A DNA stretch of 64,000 nt from NCBI RefSeq assembly GCF_000429065.1, contig NZ_KE386844.1:124001-188000 (forward strand). Reading direction: 5' to 3'. Positions 46,734-56,576 of this stretch are shown one piece after another. Position 1 is the stretch's first letter; each line of letters opens with the position of its first letter. The notes beneath the pieces were generated by a model. The model was not told the DNA's origin. It ran no database searches and was given only the letters and a program-made list of their open reading frames with translations. Both the position numbers and the translations under genes were made by a program. The DNA comes from Silanimonas lenta DSM 16282. GTDB lineage: Bacteria; Pseudomonadota; Gammaproteobacteria; Xanthomonadales; Xanthomonadaceae.

Positions 46734-47531
46734 TCAGCCACCGAGCAGATGGCGCCAGCGGGCCTTCAATGCAAGGCCAGCATCGCTGCGCAGGTACTGG
46801 CGCTGCCCGCGCCAGCCCGGAAAGCGGGCCTGCACCTCGGCCCAGAAGGCCGGCGAGTGGTCGGCCCGCAGCAGGTGGCAGAGCTCGTGCACCAGCACGT
46901 AGTCGAAAGCCTCGGGCGGCCCCAGCACCAGGGCGAGGTCCAGCGAGACCCGGCCATCGGCCGAAAGGCTGCCCCAGAGCGAGGACAGCGGACGCAGGCG
47001 GAACTCGCGCGGCGGCCGCGGCAGGCCGGGCAGGAAACGCGGCAGGAGGCGGCCGATACGCGCCCGGGCCTCGGCTGCATAGGCCTCGCGCAGGGCCTGC
47101 CGCAGGGCGGCCTCGCCGGCCGCTTCCGGGGCATGGAAGCGCAGCAGCCCGGCCCCGGCATCGACCTGCAGCCGGGCTGCCCGCGCCGGCTGCCAGGCCA
47201 CCGGCCAGTCATGGCCCCAGAGCGGCAGGGCGCCGATGCCGGCGAAGCGCCACGCCGGGGCCGTGCCGGCCACGGCATAGCGCCGCCACTGCGCCTCGAT
47301 CCAGGCCGCCTGCTCGCGGAGGAAGGCCTCGGCCGCGGCGGCATCGAGGCGCCAGGGAATCGACAGGCGCAGGCCATGCTCGCGCAGGGTGAGGCGCAGG
47401 CGGCGCGCCCGGCGGTCGCGCACCCGCAGCAGGGGCAGCACGGTGCCATCGGCCAGCCGCCATTCGCCCGGCACCTGCACCCGCGAGGGCGGGGCGGGGC
47501 GGGCAGGACGCAGGGCGCGGAACAGGCTCAC
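46734..47531 (-). CDS. YgjP-like zinc metalloprotein (SprT/DUF45 type)
   Basis: 265 residues from GTG 47531. The zinc site is VLVHELCHLLRADHSPAFW, the HExxH...H pattern typical of YgjP/DUF45 proteins; SLWGSLSADGRVSLDLAL upstream is also family-conserved. YgjP was long listed as a metallopeptidase, and some members are reported to hydrolyse UTP. The N-terminal half has the RRARRLRLTLREHGLRLSIP strand pair. It lies 25 bases downstream of rdgC on the same strand and could be in the ttcA-rdgC transcription unit. Confidence 0.88.
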   Translation of the reverse strand: MSLFRALRPARPAPPSRVQVPGEWRLADGTVLPLLRVRDRRARRLRLTLREHGLRLSIPWRLDAAAAEAFLREQAAWIEAQWRRYAVAGTAPAWRFAGIGALPLWGHDWPVAWQPARAARLQVDAGAGLLRFHAPEAAGEAALRQALREAYAAEARARIGRLLPRFLPGLPRPPREFRLRPLSSLWGSLSADGRVSLDLALVLGPPEAFDYVLVHELCHLLRADHSPAFWAEVQARFPGWRGQRQYLRSDAGLALKARWRHLLGG

Positions 47532-47556
47532 GCGCCGATGCTAGCGCGGGCCGTGC

Positions 47557-48465
47557 TCAATCGACCCGGCTCAGTTTCAGCGCCTTTTCCAGCACGCCGA
47601 ACACCCGGTGCACTTCGGCGCTGAACAGCGCGTAGCGGGCATCCAGTTCGGCGGCCAGGGAATCGCGCTCGGTGTTCTCCAGTGACTCCACCGCGCCGTC
47701 GAGCAGCCTGAACTTGCGCAGCACGAGGTCTTCGCCGAGCACGAAACTCACCTGCTCGTCGAGCACCAGGGCAAGCCGGGTCACCTGCTTGCCGCCCTCG
47801 AGGTGCTTCACCATCTCCTCGGCGGTGAGCTCCTGGCGCTGCGCCTTCACCACCGCCCCCCCGTCCACCGGGTCCTTCAGCTCGCACTCGTCGCCGAGCG
47901 CGAGGCCTTCGGGCAGCGGCTCGCCGGTGAGCCAGCCGGTCATCAGGGCGCGCACCGAGACCTCGGCATTCACCGGCACCGCCGGGAAGCTGCCGAGGGC
48001 GTGGCGCAGCTCGGAGACGAAGGCCTCGGCCGATTTCTTCGAGGCCGCATCGATGGCGATGATGCCGTGCCGGGCATCGATCGAGGCCGAGAGACGCGAG
48101 CCCTTCACGAAGGCCTTGGGCAGCATCTCGTGCACCAGGTCTTCCTTGAGCTGCCGGCGCGCCTTGCCGCCGAGGCGGCGGCCTTCCTTCGCCTCGATCT
48201 CGGCCAGCTTCTTCGCCAGTGCCTCGTTCACCACGGCGCCGGGCAGCAGGCGGTCCTCGCGCCCCAGGGTGAGCCAGGCGCAGTCGCCCACCCGGTGCAC
48301 CAGCGCCGGCTCGTCGCGGCCGAAGGGTGAGACGAAGCCGCGGCTGGAGAGCTCCAGCGGCCCTACGGGCTTGAGCGGATGCTCGGCAAGGCGCTCCTCG
48401 AGCTGCCCGAGCGCGGCATTGGTGGAGGCGGGATAGCGGAAGAAGCTGAGATTCTTGAAGAACAT
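47557..48465 (-). CDS. rdgC: Recombination-associated protein RdgC
   Basis: 302 residues (E. coli RdgC has 303). It starts [12 protein letters not shown], with SRGFVSPFGRDE, LLPGAVVNEAL, KLAEIEAKEGRRLGGKARR and VKAQRQELTAEEMVKHLEGG matching the ring-forming RdgC family. RdgC binds DNA and restrains RecA. ATG 48465 is preferred over the in-frame TTG at 48468 because it overlaps the ttcA stop as TGATG. Codons are as GC-rich as the neighbours. Confidence 0.95.
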   Translation of the reverse strand: MFFKNLSFFRYPASTNAALGQLEERLAEHPLKPVGPLELSSRGFVSPFGRDEPALVHRVGDCAWLTLGREDRLLPGAVVNEALAKKLAEIEAKEGRRLGGKARRQLKEDLVHEMLPKAFVKGSRLSASIDARHGIIAIDAASKKSAEAFVSELRHALGSFPAVPVNAEVSVRALMTGWLTGEPLPEGLALGDECELKDPVDGGAVVKAQRQELTAEEMVKHLEGGKQVTRLALVLDEQVSFVLGEDLVLRKFRLLDGAVESLENTERDSLAAELDARYALFSAEVHRVFGVLEKALKLSRVD

Positions 48466-49445
48466 CAAGGGTTCCAGATCGGGTCGAAGGTCCTGGCACG
48501 AAGTGGCGCCAAGGCATCAGGATTCGGTGGCGACGGCGCGGCGCCATCGTCGGCCTCGTCCGTCGCATCGCCTGCGATCGTGGCCGACGAGCCCGCCATC
48601 CACGCCTGCAGGTCGGGCAGCGGCCCCTCGCCACGGCGGCCAAGGGCGAGGAAATCGAACAGGCGGCGGTCGGAGAGCTGCGAGGGGCGGATGTCGCCGA
48701 GCGCGCGGCTGATGGTCTCGAGGCGGCCCGGCGATTCCTTCTCCCAGGCCTCCAGCATGCGCCGCACCACCTTGCGCTGCAGGTTCTCCTGCGAGCCGCA
48801 GAGCGTGCAGGGGATGATCGGGAAGGCCATGGCCTCAGCGTAGGCGGCGATGTCGGCCTCCTTCACGTAGGCCAGGGGGCGGATCACCACGTGGCGGCCG
48901 TCGTCGCTCTGCAGCTTCGGCGGCATGCCGCTCAGCTTGGCGTGGAAGAACAGGTTGAGGAAGAAGGTGGCGAGCAGGTCGTCGCGGTGGTGGCCGAGCG
49001 CGATCTTGGTGATGCCGTTCTCCGCCGCCCAGGTGTAGAGCGCGCCGCGGCGCAGCCGCGAGCAGAGCGAGCACATCGTCTTGCCCTCGGGCACCACGCG
49101 CTTCACCACCGAGTAGGTGTCCTGCTCGATGATGTGGAAGGGCTGGCCGATCGAGCGCAGGTAGTCGGGCAGCACGTGCTCCGGGAACCCCGGCTGCTTC
49201 TGGTCGAGATTCACGGCGATGAGCTCGAAGCGCACCGGCGCCTTCTGCTGCAGCTGGCGCAGGATGTCGAGCAGGGTGTAGCTGTCCTTGCCGCCCGAGA
49301 GGCAGACCATGATGCGGTCGCCGTCCTCGATCATGCCGAAGTCGGCGATGGCCTGCCCCACCTGGCGGCGCAGGCGCTTCCTCAGTTTGTTGAACTCATG
49401 CGCGTCGGCCGCATTCGGGGCGGGGCGCGTCTCGGCGGAGGCCAT
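48465..49445 (-). CDS. ttcA: tRNA 2-thiocytidine(32) synthetase, TtcA
   Basis: 326 residues. The PP-loop [10 protein letters not shown] activates C32 with ATP, and the Cys pairs in [11 protein letters not shown] and [13 protein letters not shown] bind the iron-sulfur cluster needed for sulfur insertion. [17 protein letters not shown] and [12 protein letters not shown] are further family motifs. The C-terminal 45 residues are an Ala/Asp/Pro-rich extension. TACAAT (49480-49475) 29 bases upstream is a good -10 box. Its stop overlaps the rdgC start. Confidence 0.96.
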   Translation of the reverse strand: MASAETRPAPNAADAHEFNKLRKRLRRQVGQAIADFGMIEDGDRIMVCLSGGKDSYTLLDILRQLQQKAPVRFELIAVNLDQKQPGFPEHVLPDYLRSIGQPFHIIEQDTYSVVKRVVPEGKTMCSLCSRLRRGALYTWAAENGITKIALGHHRDDLLATFFLNLFFHAKLSGMPPKLQSDDGRHVVIRPLAYVKEADIAAYAEAMAFPIIPCTLCGSQENLQRKVVRRMLEAWEKESPGRLETISRALGDIRPSQLSDRRLFDFLALGRRGEGPLPDLQAWMAGSSATIAGDATDEADDGAAPSPPNPDALAPLRARTFDPIWNP

Positions 49446-49474
49446 GGCGTGGGGGTGGAGCGGACGGGGCCGGC

Positions 49475-49480
49475 ATTGTA
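49475..49480 (-). promoter_or_regulatory. Candidate -10 box of the ttcA-rdgC unit
   Basis: TACAAT (minus strand 49480-49475; five of six matches to TATAAT), 29 bases before ATG 49445. No -35 match is seen in the GC-rich upstream stretch. Confidence 0.4.
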
Positions 49481-49550
49481 CCCCCTGCCCTGCCGGCGGC
49501 CGTGACCGCTCCGGCGGGCACGGGTGTAAGCTCGACGCCCGGAGGCCCGA

Positions 49551-49757
49551 ATGCACCCCCTCGACCCCGGACAGCTGGCGATGCGCCTCGTGGAGCTCAA
49601 GAGCGAGCACCGCGACCTCGATGCCGCCATCGCCGCCCTGGCCGCCCGCCCGGACTGCGACGAGCTGCAGCTCAGGCGGATGAAGAAGCGCAAGCTGGCG
49701 GTGAAGGACCAGATCGCCTGGATCGAGGACAAGCTGATCCCGGACCTGGACGCCTGA
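49551..49757 (+). CDS. YdcH family (DUF465) small protein
   Basis: 68 residues, almost all helical: [18 protein letters not shown], then [17 protein letters not shown], quoted separately, and [12 protein letters not shown]. The heptad pattern and KxxKLxxKDxI core are typical of DUF465/YdcH coiled-coil proteins, whose role is unknown. GGAGG at 49541-49545 is a strong ribosome-binding site, and TAAGCT (49527-49532) may be the -10 box. It is divergent from ttcA. Confidence 0.88.
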   Translation: MHPLDPGQLAMRLVELKSEHRDLDAAIAALAARPDCDELQLRRMKKRKLAVKDQIAWIEDKLIPDLDA

Positions 49758-49900
49758 CGACCGGCACACTCCCGTGGACCAGCCTGCCTGCTGCGCGGTT
49801 TCGGGGCACGAGTGCCGCGCCTGCGGGGATTGCGCCCCCCAGAGCCGACCGCGACTCCATGGACTACGCCAGCAGGCGCTCGACACCCGGGGCCCGCGCC
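49758..49900. other. Intergenic gap, convergent, no feature seen
   Basis: 143 bases between the convergent ydcH-like and plsB genes. I find no hairpin with a T-run, no repeat and no frame worth calling. Confidence 0.6.
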
Positions 49901-52429
49901 TCAGCCCCCGTAGGCCGGCTGCTCCCCGCTGCTGCGCCCGGCAGGTGCCGCGGGCTCGCTGGTGATGTGGGTGATGGTCTGCCTGAGCTCGCGGCCGAGG
50001 ACGATCTTGGCGTCCTTGTCCCAAGCGCGCAGGGCATCGTCGAAGTCGAGCTTGCCGTCCGGGCAGGGCCAGACCAGCTTCAGCTCGCGCAGCCTGGCGA
50101 TGAAGCCACGGAACAGGCTCTTGTCGAAGAACTCCGGGGCCGCCGGGGCGTAGAGCAGGGAGAGCCGCTGCGCGGCGAGCTGGCAGAAGTTCTCGAGCTC
50201 CGAGGCGCTGATGCTGCGCGGCCCGCGCCGTACCAGGGTGGCCACGGCGATGAAGTAGCGCTCGAAGGCCTGCTGCAGCGAGTGGGCGATGGCGCGCAGG
50301 CGGAAGACCTCGTCGGTCTGCCCGGGGCCGCGGGTGAGGATGCCGCCCTCGTCCTCGCTGGCGAGCGAGAGCAGGCCCTCGGCGATGAAAAGATCGATGG
50401 TGGCGTCCAGCCGCTCGGCGAACTCCGCCTCGCTCCAGGGCAGGAACAGCTCGCCCTTGACGAAAGGATAGATGGTGCGGCCCAGCCGCAGCACGCCGGC
50501 GCGGCTGATGCGGCGGTTGTTCTGGAAGCACAGGGCGATCCAGGCCGGGGCGGCGAACAGGTGCAGCACGTTGTTGCGGAAGTAGCTCTGCAGTACCGCG
50601 GTGTCGCCTTCCATCGCCAGCACGTCGCCCAGGGGGTGCCGGATGCGGCGGATCACGCCCATGGCCTCGCCGTAGGCCACCACCTGCTCGGGCGACATCG
50701 GCGTCACGGTCACGCGGTCGCTGTAGGGCAGGGCCGAGAGCAGCTTCTTCGAGAGCGCGAGCTGCGCCAGCAGGTCGGCCTCGTCCATCGAGTGCTTGGG
50801 CGTGGCGAGCAGCACCACGGCGAGGAGGTTGATGGGATTGACGTCGGCGGCGCGGTTGATGTTGACGTTGATGCGCTCGGCGAGCTCGTCCACCACGGCA
50901 CCGAACCAGGCCGGCTTCTCCTCGGGGTCGATGGCGCCGCCATCCCAGCCCTCGGCATGTTTCGCCAGCACCTCCTCGAGGTGGATCGGCTCGCCGAAGC
51001 TCACCGCCACCTGGCCGTAGCGGCGGCGCAGCACGCCCATCGCCGCCACCACGAGGGCGCCGATGCTCTCCTTCTGCTTCGGCCGGCCGGTGAGTTCGTC
51101 GAGGTAGGAATCGCCCTCGATCAGTTTCTCGTAGCCGATGTACACCGGCTGGAACACCACCGGGCGGCGCGGCGAGCGCAGGAAGGCGCGCAGGGTCATG
51201 GCGATCATGCCGCCCTTGGGCTGCAGCAGCCGGCCGGTGCGTGAACGCCCGCCCTCGATGAAGTACTCGATGGAAAAGCCCTCGGCCACCAGCTGGGCCA
51301 CGTACTCGCCGAGCACGGCGGCGTAGAGCGCATTGCCCTTGATGCTGCGGCGGATGAAAAAAGCGCCGCCGCGGCGCAGGATCGGACCGATCACCGGCAT
51401 GTTGAGGTTGATGCCGGCCACGATGTGCGGCGGGACGATGCCGTTCCGGTAGAGCAGGTAGCTCAACAGGAGGTAGTCCATGTGGCTGCGGTGGCTGGGC
51501 ACGTAGATCACCTCGCGCCCCGGGGCCACGGCCTTGAGGCTGTCGAGATGGTGCACCTGCACGCCGTCGTAGATGCGGTTCCAGAACGCGGTGAGGCCGA
51601 AGCTCAGCGAACGCACCACCGGATGCGAGTAGTCGGCGGCGATCTCCCAGGCGTACTTGTAGGCCTTCTTCCAGGCCTCGGCCGGGCTGATGTTCTCGCG
51701 CCGCGCGGTATCGGCGATGGCGCGGCGCACCGGCTCGGCATCCACCACCCGGTCGACCAGCAGGCGGCGGGTCGAGAGATCGGGGCCGATCACCGCCTCG
51801 CGCACGCGGCGGAAATGGCCGCGCAGCACGCGCGCGGTCTTGCGCACCGCGCGCTCGTGCGGCAGGTCCTCGCCGACGATCTCGCGCACCGGGAAGGCCG
51901 GCGAGAAGCGCACCAGGGTGTCGCGACCGTTCAACAGGATGGCGAGCAGGCGGCGGAAGCGGCCCACCAGCGCCCAGTTCTCGGAGAACAGTACCGAGAA
52001 CCAGCCGCTCTGGCGGTCGGGAGCGCGGCCGACGAGGATCGACACCGGCACCAGCTGCACGTCGAGCGCCGGATTCAGGCGGTGCGCCATCAGCAGGCGC
52101 GCCAGGGCATCGGAATGGGTGCGGTTGGCCGGGCGGCCCATGCCGCCCTTGCGGCGCCGCGACAGCGCCACGTAGGCACGGCCCCGGCCCAGCGGGTCGC
52201 CCGGCAGCGGCGCCAGCGGCGAGGGCAGGCCGGCCTCGCGGCAGGCACGATCGAGGATCAGCATGTTGGAGATGCCGTAGTGCTCGAGCACGTAGCACAC
52301 CGGACGGTCGAGGGTGACCGGCGGCACCTCGGGATCGCGCACGATCTCGATCCAGGGCTTGAGCAGGGCCTCGAACAGGCGGGCCCACCAGGGCGGGCGC
52401 ACGTAGCCGGTCAGCGTCGCATCGGCCAT
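49901..52429 (-). CDS. plsB: Glycerol-3-phosphate acyltransferase, PlsB
   Basis: 842 residues (E. coli PlsB has 807). The acyltransferase blocks are intact: [14 protein letters not shown] with the catalytic HX4D near residue 310, GAFFIRRS (block II), [12 protein letters not shown] (block III) and [12 protein letters not shown] (block IV). It transfers an acyl chain from acyl-ACP or acyl-CoA to position 1 of glycerol-3-phosphate at the inner membrane, the first step of phospholipid synthesis. The last 30 residues are Ala/Pro/Gly-rich. A lipoprotein gene stops 11 bases downstream of its start region on the same strand. Confidence 0.96.
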   Translation of the reverse strand: MADATLTGYVRPPWWARLFEALLKPWIEIVRDPEVPPVTLDRPVCYVLEHYGISNMLILDRACREAGLPSPLAPLPGDPLGRGRAYVALSRRRKGGMGRPANRTHSDALARLLMAHRLNPALDVQLVPVSILVGRAPDRQSGWFSVLFSENWALVGRFRRLLAILLNGRDTLVRFSPAFPVREIVGEDLPHERAVRKTARVLRGHFRRVREAVIGPDLSTRRLLVDRVVDAEPVRRAIADTARRENISPAEAWKKAYKYAWEIAADYSHPVVRSLSFGLTAFWNRIYDGVQVHHLDSLKAVAPGREVIYVPSHRSHMDYLLLSYLLYRNGIVPPHIVAGINLNMPVIGPILRRGGAFFIRRSIKGNALYAAVLGEYVAQLVAEGFSIEYFIEGGRSRTGRLLQPKGGMIAMTLRAFLRSPRRPVVFQPVYIGYEKLIEGDSYLDELTGRPKQKESIGALVVAAMGVLRRRYGQVAVSFGEPIHLEEVLAKHAEGWDGGAIDPEEKPAWFGAVVDELAERINVNINRAADVNPINLLAVVLLATPKHSMDEADLLAQLALSKKLLSALPYSDRVTVTPMSPEQVVAYGEAMGVIRRIRHPLGDVLAMEGDTAVLQSYFRNNVLHLFAAPAWIALCFQNNRRISRAGVLRLGRTIYPFVKGELFLPWSEAEFAERLDATIDLFIAEGLLSLASEDEGGILTRGPGQTDEVFRLRAIAHSLQQAFERYFIAVATLVRRGPRSISASELENFCQLAAQRLSLLYAPAAPEFFDKSLFRGFIARLRELKLVWPCPDGKLDFDDALRAWDKDAKIVLGRELRQTITHITSEPAAPAGRSSGEQPAYGG

Positions 52430-52440
52430 GGCAGACAGCC

Positions 52441-53403
52441 TCAGGGCGTGGCGCCGGCAGGTGCCGGTGCCGGACTGGCGATGGCCGGAGCCGCCCCGTC
52501 AGCGGGGGCGGAGAGAGCCTGCACCGCCTCCTCGCGATACCAGCCATCATCGATCCGCACCATGACCTGTTCGAAGCTCACGGTCTCGCCGAGCAGCGGA
52601 TAGCGCACCCGCAGCACGGCCCGGTCCTCGCCTTCGAGGCGGATCACTTCGGCCTGCAGCGCCGAGAGCGAGGCATCGAGGTCGATGCCATAGGCGAGCG
52701 CCACGTCCTTGGCGCCGCGCAGGGCGATGCCGCCCTTGGCGAGCAGGGTCTCGTAATCGAGGGCCTGCACCGCCTCCAGGCGGGGCAGGTCGAGTGCGCG
52801 GGCGGTGCGCACCATGGCGGCGATGGCGGCGCGGGCCCGCTCGCGGTCGGTGAAGGCGGCCTGCTCGCCGGCCCATTTCGCCAGCGCCTCCACCACGCCG
52901 CGGGCATGGGCCTTGTCCGGCTCGCTCAACTCCTCGCTGGCGGCGATGGCGGCCTGGGCGAAACTCGCCAGCATGGCCACCCCCACCGTCCAGCGCGGTC
53001 CCAGCTCGCGCTCGAGCTGGGCAAGCCGCGGCTCGGCGCGGGCCATCAGCGCCGTCTCGGCATCCTCGGCGGTGAGCTCGGCCATCCACTCGGCATAGCG
53101 CGCGGCCCGCTCCGCGCCCTCCTCGTCCGCCGCCTGCCAGTGCGCGCGCCAGGCCGCTTCCTGCGCGGCCTGCAGCGCGGGCGGCACATTGAGGCGGGCA
53201 TAGCGGGCAAGGTCGTCCTCGCGCAGGGCCTCGGCCAGGGCCAGCATCGCCGCCACCGGCTCGCCGGGCGCCCCGGGCAGGGGCTCGGGCTCGCGCCGGC
53301 AGGCCGCCAGCGCCAGCAGCACCAGGGCGAGCAGGGCCCCTCGCAGGCAGGCACGGGCCACGGCAGTCGAAGTCCAGCGGTTGGGCAAGGGAATCCCCGG
53401 CAC
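52441..53403 (-). CDS. Putative lipoprotein of unknown function
   Basis: 320 residues from GTG 53403. A late hydrophobic segment ends in the lipobox LALAACRRE (Cys near 35). The mature part is helical, with [20 protein letters not shown] and several Glu/Ala-rich helices, and a small C-terminal beta domain ([20 protein letters not shown]) before an Ala/Pro tail. The fold hints at a substrate- or partner-binding outer-membrane lipoprotein, but no family is recognised. It ends 12 bases upstream of the plsB start on the same strand, so it may be cotranscribed. The start codon is uncertain. Confidence 0.72.
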   Translation of the reverse strand: MPGIPLPNRWTSTAVARACLRGALLALVLLALAACRREPEPLPGAPGEPVAAMLALAEALREDDLARYARLNVPPALQAAQEAAWRAHWQAADEEGAERAARYAEWMAELTAEDAETALMARAEPRLAQLERELGPRWTVGVAMLASFAQAAIAASEELSEPDKAHARGVVEALAKWAGEQAAFTDRERARAAIAAMVRTARALDLPRLEAVQALDYETLLAKGGIALRGAKDVALAYGIDLDASLSALQAEVIRLEGEDRAVLRVRYPLLGETVSFEQVMVRIDDGWYREEAVQALSAPADGAAPAIASPAPAPAGATP

Positions 53404-53468
53404 GGTCGAAGGACGGCGGAGGGTAGCAGATCGCCGCTTAAGTCCCCGTTGCCCGCCGCGGCAGCCGT

Positions 53469-54347
53469 TCAGTACTGCAGGGCGGCCCGCTTGGCGGCGC
53501 GCTGGGCCTCGGGCGAGAGGCTGCGGTCATTGCCGTAGAGCGCCGGCTCCCAGCTGCCGTAGGTGGGGTTGGCGATCATGAACCAGCGCTCGCCCACCCA
53601 GGCATCGAAGCGCTGCAGCCCGGCGGCCCGGCCCTCGGGGCTGTTGTCGGCAATGCTGAAGAAATCGCCGAGCTGGTCGCCGAACTGCATCAGCACGCGG
53701 TAGCGCTGCGAGACCCACTGCCGCCGGCAACCCTTGTCGCTGCCCTTGGGCTCGCAGCCCGGGGTCGCCATGCCAAGCCCGAGGATCTGCCCCTCGCCCA
53801 CCGGCGGGAAACCCAGGGCCTCGAGGTTGGCGCGGCTATCGGCATTGAGCGCGTGCTCGCGGTTCGTGAGGTAGATCATGGTGATGCCGCGTCGCGCCGC
53901 CTCGCGGGCGAACTCCGGCGCCCCGGAGACGGCGCGAGCACGGCGCTCGGCCACCCAGGCATTCCAGGTGGCGTCGTCGAAGCGGGCATCGTCGCGGATC
54001 AGCCGGGCCTGGTAGGGGCTGTTGTCCAGCACCGTCTCGTCCATGTCGACGATGATCGCCGGCGGCAGGCCGGCGAGCGGGGCGATCCGGTCCTCCGGGG
54101 TCAGCGCGTCCCAGGCCGGGTCGGCGAGCGCCGCATCCAGCAGCCGGGCCGCGCTGCGCCAGGTCTGGCGGTGCGACATCGCAGCCTCGGCCGACTGCTG
54201 CAGCCAGGCCGTGGCATTGAGATTGTCGTGGGCCGGCACCGCCGCCGGCGCACCCGGGGCCGCGGCCGGCGCCTCGGCCACGGTCTGGCAGCCGGCCAGG
54301 GCAAGCGAGAAGCCGAGGGCAAGGGCGAGCGGACGCAGCAGGGACAT
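53469..54347 (-). CDS. Lipoprotein e(P4)-family acid phosphatase / 5'-nucleotidase
   Basis: 292 residues from ATG 54347; an in-frame ATG at 54362 would add five residues. The signal peptide ends in lipobox LALAGC (Cys20). The HAD active site IIVDMDETVLDNSPY holds the nucleophile and acid Asp; IYLTNRE is motif II, and SIADNSPEGR carries the C-terminal Asp. P4-type class C phosphatases on the outer membrane dephosphorylate nucleotides, including NMN, for uptake. One Cys pair in MATPGCEPKGSDKGC may form a disulfide. Confidence 0.93.
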   Translation of the reverse strand: MSLLRPLALALGFSLALAGCQTVAEAPAAAPGAPAAVPAHDNLNATAWLQQSAEAAMSHRQTWRSAARLLDAALADPAWDALTPEDRIAPLAGLPPAIIVDMDETVLDNSPYQARLIRDDARFDDATWNAWVAERRARAVSGAPEFAREAARRGITMIYLTNREHALNADSRANLEALGFPPVGEGQILGLGMATPGCEPKGSDKGCRRQWVSQRYRVLMQFGDQLGDFFSIADNSPEGRAAGLQRFDAWVGERWFMIANPTYGSWEPALYGNDRSLSPEAQRAAKRAALQY

Positions 54348-54440
54348 GGCGGGCACCGGCATGGAGACTTGGAAACGGCCCGCGAGTCTAGCCGGAACGC
54401 CGTCACGGATCCGTTCCGGCGCGCGCATCGCGCCCCGCCG

Positions 54441-56423
54441 CTACTTGCTCTCCTCGAACAGGGCCGCCATGGCCGCGAGATGGGCGCGGCCGCGGGCCTT
54501 CCTCGATGCGGCCTCGGCCTCCGGATCGGCGCCATCGCGCAGAAGATCGCCCTGTGGCAGCTCGTCGAGGAAACGGCTGGGAGTGAGCCGCACCGTCTCG
54601 CCCCAGCGCCTGGTCTCCAGCGAATGCGAGAGCACGAGGTGCTCCTTGGCGCGGGTGATGCCGACATAGAGCAGGCGGCGCTCCTCCTCCAGCCGCCCCT
54701 CCTCGAGGCTGGCCTCGTGCGGCAGGGTGCCGTCCTCGAGACCGACCAGGAACACGGCGCGGAACTCCAGGCCCTTGCTGGCATGCAGGCTCATCAGGCG
54801 CACGGCGTTGCCCGGCTCGCCGCGGTCGGCGTGGCTGAGCAGCATCATCTGCGCGGCAAGATCGCCGACGCTCGATTTCGGGCCGTCGAACCACCCGGCC
54901 AGCTCCTCCAGGTTGGCCTTCCGCCGCTCGTAGCCTGCTTTGTCCTTGCTCGTCGCACGGAAGGCCTCGAGCATGCCGCTGCGCTCGGCCAGGGCCATGA
55001 CGAGGTCCTTGGCCGGCAGGCGCTCGGCGTCGTCGCGCAGCCGGTCGATGATGCCGGCAAACTCGCCCAGCGCCGCCGCGATGCGCGGCTGCAGCTGCTT
55101 TAGGACCGACATCTGCCGCGCCGCGCCGTCGAGCGACAGCTGGTGCTGCCGCGCCAGCTCCGCGAGCCTGGCCAGCGAGGTGCCGCCGATGCCCCGGGCC
55201 GGCGAAGCCACCGCCCGCAAAAAGGCCGCGTCGTCGTCGGGGTTGGCCACGAGGCGCAGCCAGGCCAGCGCATCCTTCACCTCGGCGCGTTCGAGGAAGG
55301 CGGTGCCGCCCGTCAGATGGTAGGGAATACGCAGCAGCTGCAGGGCCTTCTCCAGCGGCCGGCTCTGGTGGTTGCCACGGAACAGCACGGCGAACTCGCC
55401 GTAGGGGATGTCCTTCGCCTTCGACAGATAATCGATCTCGGCCGCGACCCGGTCGGCCTCGTGCTCGCTGTTCTCGCAGCGCCATACCCGGATCCTGTCG
55501 CCCTCGCGCTGGTCACTCCAGAGCGTCTTCAGGTGCTCGTGCGGATTGTGGGCGATCAGGGTGTTGGCGAGCCGGAGGATGCGCTGCCCGCAGCGGTAGT
55601 TCTGCTCCAGCTTGATGATCCGGAGTTCCGGATAGTCGCGGGCCAGCAGGTTCAGGTTCTCCGGTTGTGCCCCGCGCCAGGCGTAGATGCTCTGATCGTC
55701 GTCGCCCACGCAGGTGAAGCTGCCCCTGGGCCCGGCCAGGGCCTTGAGCAGCCGGTACTGCGCGCCATTGGTGTCCTGGCACTCGTCCACCAGCAGGTAG
55801 CGGATGCGCTCGCGCCAGCCGGCGGCGAAGTCCGGGTCGGCCTCCAGCAGCTGCACCGGCAGGCGGATGAGGTCGTCGAAATCCACTGCATTGAAGGCGG
55901 CGAGACGCTGCTGGTACTTCGCATAGAGGTTCGCCGCCTCGCGCTCGACCGCCGACATCGCCCGTTCCATCGCCTGCTCGGGCGTCAGCGCCTCGTTCTT
56001 GGCACGCGAGACCAGGCCGCGCAGGCGCTCCAGCACGTCCGGCCGGGTGCCGGCGGGCATCAGATCCTTCACGATCGCCATCTGGTCGTCGGGATCGAAC
56101 ACCGAGAAACCGCGCTTGAGGCCGGCGCGGCCCGCCTCCTGCTGCAAAAAGCGCAGTCCCAGCGCATGGAAGGTGCTGATGGTGAGCCCCTCCGCGGCAT
56201 CGCCCTTCACGCGCCTGGCCACGCGTTCCTTCATCTCCTTCGCCGACTTGTTGGTGAAGGTGATGGCCGCGATGTGCCGCGCCTCGCGCTGGCCGCTCGC
56301 GATGAGGTGGGCGATCTTCTCGGTGATGACGCGGGTCTTGCCCGAGCCGGCGCCGGCGAGCACGAGCAGGGGACCCTGCGTGTACAGCACGGCCTCGCGC
56401 TGCGGGGCGTTCAGGGAATGCAT
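54441..56423 (-). CDS. rep: ATP-dependent DNA helicase Rep
   Basis: 660 residues. LNAPQREAVLYTQGPLLVL, Walker A GAGSGKTRVITEKIAHLI, FTNKSAKEMKERV, VDFDDLIRLPVQLLE, VGDDDQSIYAWRGAQPENL and LMSLHASKGLEF follow E. coli Rep closely (673 residues). Rep accompanies the replisome and clears protein roadblocks. It lacks the extra C-terminal Tudor-like tail seen in UvrD at 5081. The two helicases in one window are thus distinct family members. The ending, GRAHLAAMAALFEESK, is Rep-like. Confidence 0.95.
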   Translation of the reverse strand: MHSLNAPQREAVLYTQGPLLVLAGAGSGKTRVITEKIAHLIASGQREARHIAAITFTNKSAKEMKERVARRVKGDAAEGLTISTFHALGLRFLQQEAGRAGLKRGFSVFDPDDQMAIVKDLMPAGTRPDVLERLRGLVSRAKNEALTPEQAMERAMSAVEREAANLYAKYQQRLAAFNAVDFDDLIRLPVQLLEADPDFAAGWRERIRYLLVDECQDTNGAQYRLLKALAGPRGSFTCVGDDDQSIYAWRGAQPENLNLLARDYPELRIIKLEQNYRCGQRILRLANTLIAHNPHEHLKTLWSDQREGDRIRVWRCENSEHEADRVAAEIDYLSKAKDIPYGEFAVLFRGNHQSRPLEKALQLLRIPYHLTGGTAFLERAEVKDALAWLRLVANPDDDAAFLRAVASPARGIGGTSLARLAELARQHQLSLDGAARQMSVLKQLQPRIAAALGEFAGIIDRLRDDAERLPAKDLVMALAERSGMLEAFRATSKDKAGYERRKANLEELAGWFDGPKSSVGDLAAQMMLLSHADRGEPGNAVRLMSLHASKGLEFRAVFLVGLEDGTLPHEASLEEGRLEEERRLLYVGITRAKEHLVLSHSLETRRWGETVRLTPSRFLDELPQGDLLRDGADPEAEAASRKARGRAHLAAMAALFEESK

Positions 56424-56576
56424 GGCGGGATGGGCACGAGCGGCCTAGGGGCATGCCATTGTCGCAACCTGATACGGCACCCGCCATCCAGGCCGGGATG
56501 ACTTCTGGTCCACGCCATCACCATCGGTACCATGGCAGCCTCCACATCATCCCCCGGCATGCCACGTCCGAATCGA

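Noticed and set aside
48465-52550. 1361-residue minus-strand frame joining plsB and ttcA regions
   Set aside because: Only the terminal 326 residues (ttcA) are real; the rest is a frame-shifted reading of plsB.
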